A stretch of 64,000 nucleotides of DNA. Origin: BOG-938 sp048498155. Its GTDB lineage: Bacteria > Pseudomonadota > Alphaproteobacteria > Caulobacterales > Caulobacteraceae. Below the pieces are notes generated by a model that was given only the letters and a program-made list of their open reading frames with translations, searched no databases and was not told the origin of the DNA. Position 1 is the first letter of the stretch. Each line of letters starts with the position of its first letter. Below are positions 58,868 to 64,000 of the stretch, in pieces. The DNA lies in contig JBEHYN010000001.1 in assembly GCA_048498155.1 (NCBI GenBank), forward strand, positions 120,407-184,406. The letters run 5' to 3'. A program made the translations under genes and the position numbers.

Positions 58868-61264
58868 TTAGTGGGTAATTACGGCCTCTGAATCCGTCTC
58901 ACCTGTTGGAGCGGGAGCCGGAGGCTCATCCGATTCGCTCCATTCGATCGGGGTCAAGGGTCCCGCCAGGGCTTGGGCCAGCACCTCGTCCACGGTGGCT
59001 ACCGGCACGATTTCAAGTTCGGCCTTCACATTGTCAGGGATGTCGGCCAGATCCTTTTCGTTTTCCTTCGGAATCAGCACGGTCTTGATTCCCGAACGCA
59101 GGGCCGCCAGCAGCTTTTCCTTGAGGCCGCCGATGGGCAAGACTCGGCCGCGCAGGGTGATCTCGCCGGTCATGGCGACATCCTTACGGACCGGAACTCC
59201 AGTCAGCACGGATATCATGGCTACAGCCATGGCCACCCCAGCCGACGGTCCGTCCTTGGGTGTAGCGCCTTCGGGAACATGGACGTGCACATCGGTCTTC
59301 TCGAATAGGGGCGGCTTTATGCCGAAGTGAGTCGAGCGGGCGCGGACGTAGGAATTGGCCGCGGAGATCGATTCCTTCATCACCTCTTTCAGATTGCCGG
59401 TGATCGACATGCGGCCCTTGCCCGGCATCTTGACCGCCTCGATGGTCAGGATGTCGCCGCCGAACTCGGTCCAGGCCAAGCCTGTCACGATCCCGACCTG
59501 ATCCTCTTCGTCGGTCGCGCCGTAGTGGAATCGGCGCACGCCCGCGTATTTGTCCAGCCGCGCGGGGTCGATTGTGATGGCCACAAGTTTTTCACGCTCC
59601 AAATCGCGCACGCTCTTGCGCGCCAGATTGGCCAGTTCGCGCTCAAGCGAGCGGACTCCCGCCTCGCGCGTGTAGTAGCGAATCAGGTCGCGGATGGAGT
59701 CGTCCGGAACGATCCACTCGCCTTCCTTGAGACCGTGGTTTTCCAGCAGTTTGGGCAGTAGGTGGCGCTTGGCGATCTGCACCTTTTCATCCTCGGTGTA
59801 GCCGGGGATGCGGATGATCTCCATGCGGTCCATCAGCGGTTGAGGCATGTTCAGGCTGTTGGAGGTGGTGACAAACATCACCTGGGAAAGGTCGTAGTCC
59901 AGTTCCAGGTAATGGTCGTTGAAGGTCGAGTTCTGTTCCGGGTCCAGCACCTCCAGCAGGGCGCTAGATGGATCGCCCCGCCAATCGGCGCCCAGCTTGT
60001 CGATTTCATCCAGCAGGAAGAAGGGATCGGTGGCCTTGGCCTTCTTCATCGATTGGATGATCTTACCCGGCATGGAGCCGATGTAGGTGCGGCGGTGACC
60101 GCGAATCTCCGCCTCGTCGCGCACGCCGCCGAGGGAAAGGCGCACGAATTCACGCCCCGTCGCCTTGGCGATGGAGCGCCCCAGCGAGGTCTTGCCCACG
60201 CCGGGAGGTCCGACTAGGCACAGAATCGGACCCTTCAGCGTTCCGGTGCGCGCCTGAACGGCCAGATATTCAAGGATGCGCTCCTTGACCTTCTCCAAGC
60301 CGTAATGGTCCTCGTTCAGAATGCGCTCTGCGCGTTCCACGTCGATCTTCTTGGTCTTGGCCTTGCCCCATGGAATGGACAACAGCCAGTCCAGGTAATT
60401 GCGCACAACCGTGGATTCGGCCGACATCGGGCTCATGTTGCGGAGCTTTTTGAGTTCGGCCTCAGCCTTGCTGCGCGCCTCCTTGCTCAGCTTGGTCTTC
60501 TTGATCCGCTTTTCGAGGTCGATCAGCTCGTCGCGAGAATCGTCCTGCTCGCCCAGCTCGCGCTGAATGGCCTTCATCTGCTCATTCAAATAATATTCGC
60601 GCTGGGTCTTCTCCATCTGGCGCTTGACGCGCGAGCGGATCTTCTTCTCGACCTGCAGCACGCTGATCTCGCCCTCCATGAGGGCGTAGACCTTCTCCAA
60701 CCGCTTGACGACGTTGAAGATCTCCAGGAGCTGCTGCTTGTCCAGGATCTTGACGGACAGGTGCGCGGAGATGGAGTCCGCCAACTTGCCGGGCTCGGTG
60801 ATCTGGGGGATCGAGGCCAGGGCTTCGGGCGGAACCTTTTTGTTCAGCTTGATGTAGTTTTCGAACTGCTCGACCACCGCGCGTGACAGCGCCTCGGCTT
60901 CGTGGGCCTGGCCGCCCTCTTCCTCCACCGGCGCCACCTGGGCCTCGAAGTAATCGGTCTGTCCGGTGAACGTCTCGATGCGTGCGCGTGATTTACCCTC
61001 CACCAGGACCTTGACGGTGCCGTCGGGCAGTTTGAGCAGTTGCAGAACAGTGGCGACAACGCCGATGTCAAAAATGGCGCTCGGGGCCGGATCGTCGTCG
61101 GAAGAATTCTTCTGGGTGGCCAGAAGGATTTGTTTGTCGTTTTTCATCACCTCTTCGAGCGCGCGCACGGATTTGTCGCGGCCCACGAACAGGGGAACCA
61201 CCATGTGCGGGAACACCACGATGTCCCTCAGCGGCAGAACCGGAAGTGTTTTGGTCTCTTGCAT
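58868..61264 (-). CDS. lon: ATP-dependent protease Lon
   Basis: Lon degrades misfolded and regulatory proteins, in Caulobacter including DnaA and CcrM. The N-terminal LON domain (about 5-200) opens LPVLPLRDIVVFPHMVVPLF. Walker A is GPPGVGKTSLGRSIA near 350 and Walker B is FFLLDEIDKLG. The protease domain has the catalytic Ser in PKDGPSAGVAMA near 675 and the Lys in GGLKEKLLAALRSG. Two ATGs occur; 61264 is 6 bases after AGGAG and is chosen. A sigma-32-like promoter lies about 115 bp upstream. Confidence 0.97.
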   Translation of the reverse strand: MQETKTLPVLPLRDIVVFPHMVVPLFVGRDKSVRALEEVMKNDKQILLATQKNSSDDDPAPSAIFDIGVVATVLQLLKLPDGTVKVLVEGKSRARIETFTGQTDYFEAQVAPVEEEGGQAHEAEALSRAVVEQFENYIKLNKKVPPEALASIPQITEPGKLADSISAHLSVKILDKQQLLEIFNVVKRLEKVYALMEGEISVLQVEKKIRSRVKRQMEKTQREYYLNEQMKAIQRELGEQDDSRDELIDLEKRIKKTKLSKEARSKAEAELKKLRNMSPMSAESTVVRNYLDWLLSIPWGKAKTKKIDVERAERILNEDHYGLEKVKERILEYLAVQARTGTLKGPILCLVGPPGVGKTSLGRSIAKATGREFVRLSLGGVRDEAEIRGHRRTYIGSMPGKIIQSMKKAKATDPFFLLDEIDKLGADWRGDPSSALLEVLDPEQNSTFNDHYLELDYDLSQVMFVTTSNSLNMPQPLMDRMEIIRIPGYTEDEKVQIAKRHLLPKLLENHGLKEGEWIVPDDSIRDLIRYYTREAGVRSLERELANLARKSVRDLEREKLVAITIDPARLDKYAGVRRFHYGATDEEDQVGIVTGLAWTEFGGDILTIEAVKMPGKGRMSITGNLKEVMKESISAANSYVRARSTHFGIKPPLFEKTDVHVHVPEGATPKDGPSAGVAMAVAMISVLTGVPVRKDVAMTGEITLRGRVLPIGGLKEKLLAALRSGIKTVLIPKENEKDLADIPDNVKAELEIVPVATVDEVLAQALAGPLTPIEWSESDEPPAPAPTGETDSEAVITH

Positions 61265-61376
61265 CATGCACTCCTAAGCCGGCGCGGGGCTCCGCGCGCG
61301 GCGACCAAACGGCTTGTTCCGATGCACGACAACGGAAGCCCGCCCGGCCCGCCAGATTCGGCGTCTATTCGTCGCT

Positions 61377-61406
61377 TAATGTGGGCCTTACGCAGCAAGG
61401 TTCAAG
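61377..61406 (-). promoter_or_regulatory. Heat-shock (sigma-32-type) promoter for lon
   Basis: On the minus strand CTTGAA (61406-61401), a 15-bp spacer and CCCACATTA (61385-61377) match the RpoH pattern CTTGAA-N13-16-CCCCATnT with few differences. The gap to the lon start is about 110 bp. Lon is a heat-shock protease, so the site fits. The motif match is by eye. Confidence 0.55.
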
Positions 61407-61454
61407 CGCTGCGGGAAAGCCATCCCCAGGAAGATGCCTGGGCGACCGCATGCT

Positions 61455-62726
61455 CTAGCTGGCTGCGGCCGGACCCTTGTCGCTCCGCCGCTCGGAATAG
61501 ATCATCAGGGGCTGAGCGCGGCCTTCGACCACCTCCCCATTGACGACCACTTCCTCGACGCCCTGATAGGTCGGCAACTCGAACATGGTTTCGAGCAGAA
61601 TGCCTTCCAGGATCGAGCGCAGGCCCCGCGCGCCGGTCTTGCGGCCAATGGCCCTGCGGGCCACCGCGTGCAGAGCGTCATCGGTGAAGGTCAGTCCAAC
61701 ATTCTCCATGTCGAACAGGCGCTGGTACTGCTTGACCAGGGCGTTCTTGGGCTCGGTCAGGATCTTGACCAGAGCCACTTCGTCCAGGTCTTCCAGTGTG
61801 GCGATTACCGGCAGACGGCCGATGAATTCCGGAATCAGGCCAAAGCGCTGCAGGTCATCGGGTTCAACCTTGCGCAAAATCTCGCCCGTGCGCCGGTCTT
61901 CCGGGTCCTGCACGGTGGCGCCGAAGCCGATCGACGTCGATTTGCCACGGGCGGAAATGATTTTTTCCAAGCCCGCGAATGCGCCGCCGCAGATGAACAG
62001 GATGTTCGTGGTGTCCACCTGCAGGAATTCCTGCTGGGGATGTTTGCGCCCGCCCTGCGGCGGAACCGAAGCAACCGTCCCTTCCATGATCTTCAGCAAG
62101 GCCTGCTGCACGCCCTCGCCCGACACGTCGCGGGTGATCGAGGGATTGTCCGACTTGCGGCTGATCTTATCCACTTCGTCGATATAGACGATGCCGCGCT
62201 GAGCCCGCTCGACGTTGTAGTCGGCCGCCTGCAGCAGCTTCAGAATGATATTCTCCACATCCTCGCCCACATAACCGGCTTCGGTCAGGGTGGTGGCGTC
62301 GGCCATGGTGAAGGGCACGTCGATGATGCGCGCTAAGGTCTGAGCCAGCAGGGTCTTGCCTGAGCCGGTCGGACCGACGAGCAGGATGTTGGACTTGGCC
62401 AATTCGACATCGTTGTTCTTTTGGGCGTGGTTCAGGCGCTTGTAATGATTGTGCACCGCCACCGAGAGGACCTTCTTGGCGTGGCTTTGCCCGATCACGT
62501 AATCGTCCAGGACCTCGCAGATCTCTTTAGGCGTGGGGACCCCGTCCTTCGATTTGACGAAGGCGATCTTGTGCTCCTCACGGATGATATCCATGCAGAG
62601 CTCGACGCATTCATCGCAGATGAACACCGTCGGGCCGGCAATGAGCTTGCGCACCTCGTGCTGGCTCTTGCCGCAAAAGGAGCAGTAGAGCGTGCTCTTG
62701 GAGTCGCCGGTCGCTGCTTTCGTCAT
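61455..62726 (-). CDS. clpX: ATP-dependent Clp protease ATP-binding subunit ClpX
   Basis: ClpX unfolds substrates for ClpP; in Caulobacter it drives cell-cycle loss of CtrA. The zinc-binding domain has CSFCGKSQHEVRKLI and ICDECVELC (four Cys within residues 15-45). Walker A is LLVGPTGSGKTLLAQTLA near 118 and Walker B is GIVYIDEVDKI. The pore loop GYVGED and sensor 2 RGLRSILE are present. Length 423 matches the family. clpP is not directly upstream: the divergent cicA-like gene is there. Confidence 0.98.
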   Translation of the reverse strand: MTKAATGDSKSTLYCSFCGKSQHEVRKLIAGPTVFICDECVELCMDIIREEHKIAFVKSKDGVPTPKEICEVLDDYVIGQSHAKKVLSVAVHNHYKRLNHAQKNNDVELAKSNILLVGPTGSGKTLLAQTLARIIDVPFTMADATTLTEAGYVGEDVENIILKLLQAADYNVERAQRGIVYIDEVDKISRKSDNPSITRDVSGEGVQQALLKIMEGTVASVPPQGGRKHPQQEFLQVDTTNILFICGGAFAGLEKIISARGKSTSIGFGATVQDPEDRRTGEILRKVEPDDLQRFGLIPEFIGRLPVIATLEDLDEVALVKILTEPKNALVKQYQRLFDMENVGLTFTDDALHAVARRAIGRKTGARGLRSILEGILLETMFELPTYQGVEEVVVNGEVVEGRAQPLMIYSERRSDKGPAAAS

Positions 62727-62905
62727 GGTCCATTCTCACTCTTCGCAAAGGCGCCCCAGGCGTCTCGCCACGCATCAGACCGCCCGCGTACATCCCGGTT
62801 GGCCCAGCCATCCAAGCAGGATACATGCCGCAAGTTGTCTAATCCTTGACATTCCCCGATTGTTTCACCGACCACAAGCGGGATTGAGCCTTCTTCGATC
62901 AAAAC

Positions 62906-63538
62906 ATGGGATTACCCGTGCCTGAACGCCAGTCCCCCAGGCACAGACCCGTGGTCGCCTTTGATTTTGATGGGACCCTGACCACCCGCGACAGTTTTAC
63001 CGCCTTCTTGGCCTGGCGCGCGGGCCCCATCCGTTACGCCCTGGGCCTGCTGCGCCTGATCCCAGAGCTGGCGTGTTACGCGGTCCGGCGCGATCGGGGA
63101 CGTCTGAAAGCCGCTGCGGTAAAGGAATTCCTGTCTGGCATGACGCCTGACGCGCTCATGCAAGCGGCTGAGATATTCGCCGAGATCAAGATCTTGGCCC
63201 TCCTGCGGCCGGACGCATTGTCTACCTGGCGCCGCTGGAAAGAGAGCGGCTGCGCCATGCTGATCGTGACCGCTTCGCCTGAGCTGGTCGTCCAGCCCTT
63301 CGCCTTGCGGCTGGGCGCGGATGGGTTGATCGGCACGCGCCTGAAAATCGATGGTCACGGTCAAATCACCGGCGCCCTGGACGGCGTTAACTGCCGTGGC
63401 GCGGAAAAAGTTCGCCGAATCACGGACCAATTCGGCACAGAAACCCTCGCCGCGGCCTACGGTGACACTCGCGGCGACGACGAAATGCTGCAAATGGCCT
63501 CGGTGAGGGGCTACCGGGTGTTCAAGGGCAGGCCCTGA
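62906..63538 (+). CDS. cicA: CicA-like HAD-superfamily phosphatase
   Basis: The 210-residue protein is a HAD-IB hydrolase: motif I is VVAFDFDGTLTTRDSF (Asp nucleophile near residue 19), motif II is LIVTASPELV, and motif IV is AAYGDTRGDDEML. In Caulobacter crescentus the HAD-family gene cicA lies next to clpX (between clpP and clpX), and its dose affects growth and cell shape; this gene is in that place. TTGACA at 62846-62851 could be its -35 box. The ATG has no strong ribosome site; a GTG five codons on has GGGA before it. Confidence 0.78.
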   Translation: MGLPVPERQSPRHRPVVAFDFDGTLTTRDSFTAFLAWRAGPIRYALGLLRLIPELACYAVRRDRGRLKAAAVKEFLSGMTPDALMQAAEIFAEIKILALLRPDALSTWRRWKESGCAMLIVTASPELVVQPFALRLGADGLIGTRLKIDGHGQITGALDGVNCRGAEKVRRITDQFGTETLAAAYGDTRGDDEMLQMASVRGYRVFKGRP

Positions 63539-63567
63539 AACAGGTGAAAAGTCTACCTAAGAGGGGC

Positions 63568-63644
63568 TGGCGACCCCGGCAGGACTCGAACCTGCAACCG
63601 TCTGCTTAGAAGGCAGATGCTCTATCCGGTTGAGCTACGGGATC
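63568..63644 (-). tRNA. tRNA-Arg (anticodon TCT)
   Basis: The minus strand folds with acceptor stem GATCCCG/CGGGGTC (one G-U pair), anticodon stem CTGCC/GGCAG-like with loop TTCTAAG, and T loop GGTTCGAGTCC. CCA is encoded. Anticodon TCT reads AGA and AGG. Its first two bases overlap the stop codon of the upstream gene. Confidence 0.94.
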
Positions 63645-63948
63645 AGTGCGTCCAGGGCTGCTTGCGACCAGGCGCGAAATTGTCGGCATAGGCCTTGATG
63701 ATCTTTTTGCGGTCCTGCGGCTCGATAACCTGAAATGGGATCTTGTGCGCCTGCGCATAGGCGACGGCTTCGTCGCTGGTCTCGAAGTTCAGCCGCACCT
63801 GGCCATCCATGTCCGTGGAACTGGTCCAGCCCATTAAAGGGTCGACTTGGCGCGCGCTGGCCGGCTCGAACTCCAGAACCCAAGCCTGGGTCTTAGCCAA
63901 GCCGGACTGCATGGCGGACTTCGACGGACGATAGATACGCGCGAGCAT
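63643..63948 (-). CDS. Complex I accessory subunit (NDUFS4/ETC complex I family)
   Basis: The 101-residue protein matches the alphaproteobacterial homologue of mitochondrial NDUFS4 (18-kDa, AQDQ subunit). It shows ARIYRPSKSAMQSG, WVLEFEP, PLMGWTSSTDMDGQVRLNF, TSDEAVAYAQAH and KKIIKAYADNFAPGRKQPWTH, all of which recur in the family. It stabilises the NADH-oxidising module of complex I. It lies outside the nuo operon, about 6 kb away. Its TGA stop overlaps the 5' end of tRNA-Arg by 2 bases, so the two may be cotranscribed. Confidence 0.9.
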   Translation of the reverse strand: MLARIYRPSKSAMQSGLAKTQAWVLEFEPASARQVDPLMGWTSSTDMDGQVRLNFETSDEAVAYAQAHKIPFQVIEPQDRKKIIKAYADNFAPGRKQPWTH

Positions 63949-64000
63949 GGCGGGACGCCTCCTCTACGCGCTCCGTGCCGAGGGCCGTGACGCCCACGGT

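Overview
The window is a gene-dense, GC-rich chromosomal stretch from an alphaproteobacterium, most likely of the order Caulobacterales (Caulobacter/Phenylobacterium type). This rests on three things. Gene order is the familiar one: lexA-comEC-gltX-gltA, the lpx/bam/dxr/frr/pyrH/tsf/rpsB block, dnaE, lolD/lolC-E/proS/rnj/coaX/birA/nuo, then hup/lon/clpX/cicA. SOS boxes are of the alphaproteobacterial GTTC-N7-GTTC type. A SidA-like division inhibitor, a CicA-like protein and a possible CtrA-type site are also present. No phage, transposase or CRISPR array was seen.

Layout: (1) 1-6 kb holds the trpC tail, SOS-autoregulated lexA, comEC on the minus strand, gltX and gltA. (2) 6-21.4 kb is one long minus-strand cell-envelope and translation block. 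Read in transcription order it is rpsB, tsf, pyrH, frr, uppS, cdsA, dxr, rseP, bamA, skp, lpxD, fabZ, lpxA, lpxI, lpxB. It makes ribosome parts, UMP, the undecaprenyl and phospholipid precursors, the outer-membrane assembly machine and lipid A. (3) 21.5-25.6 kb holds a broken GxxExxY gene between inverted repeats, dnaE, and a 30-codon ORF under an SOS box that matches SidA. (4) 25.6-35 kb is accessory: a membrane protein, a GDSL hydrolase, a cluster of exported proteins (DUF6491, aldolase-like, two paralogues of unknown function, DUF6152, cupin), a transglutaminase-like protein, N-formylglutamate amidohydrolase, a 58-residue Flp pilin and a ParA-like ATPase.

(5) 35-42.7 kb returns to core genes on the minus strand: lolD, lolC/E, proS, DUF1467, rnj, coaX, birA and a glycosyltransferase. 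(6) 42.8-57.5 kb is the complete 14-subunit respiratory complex I operon nuoA-N, with an extra 68-residue membrane protein between nuoE and nuoF. (7) 57.7-64 kb holds tRNA-Asp, a YciA-type thioesterase, tRNA-Val, HU, Lon behind a likely sigma-32 promoter, ClpX, CicA, tRNA-Arg and a complex I accessory subunit of the NDUFS4 type.

The most notable items are the SOS-controlled mini-gene directly upstream of dnaE, the GxxExxY pseudogene whose single stop codon replaces the signature tyrosine, the unlisted Flp pilin, the direct repeats that precede two accessory genes, and several palindromic repeat elements between housekeeping genes.
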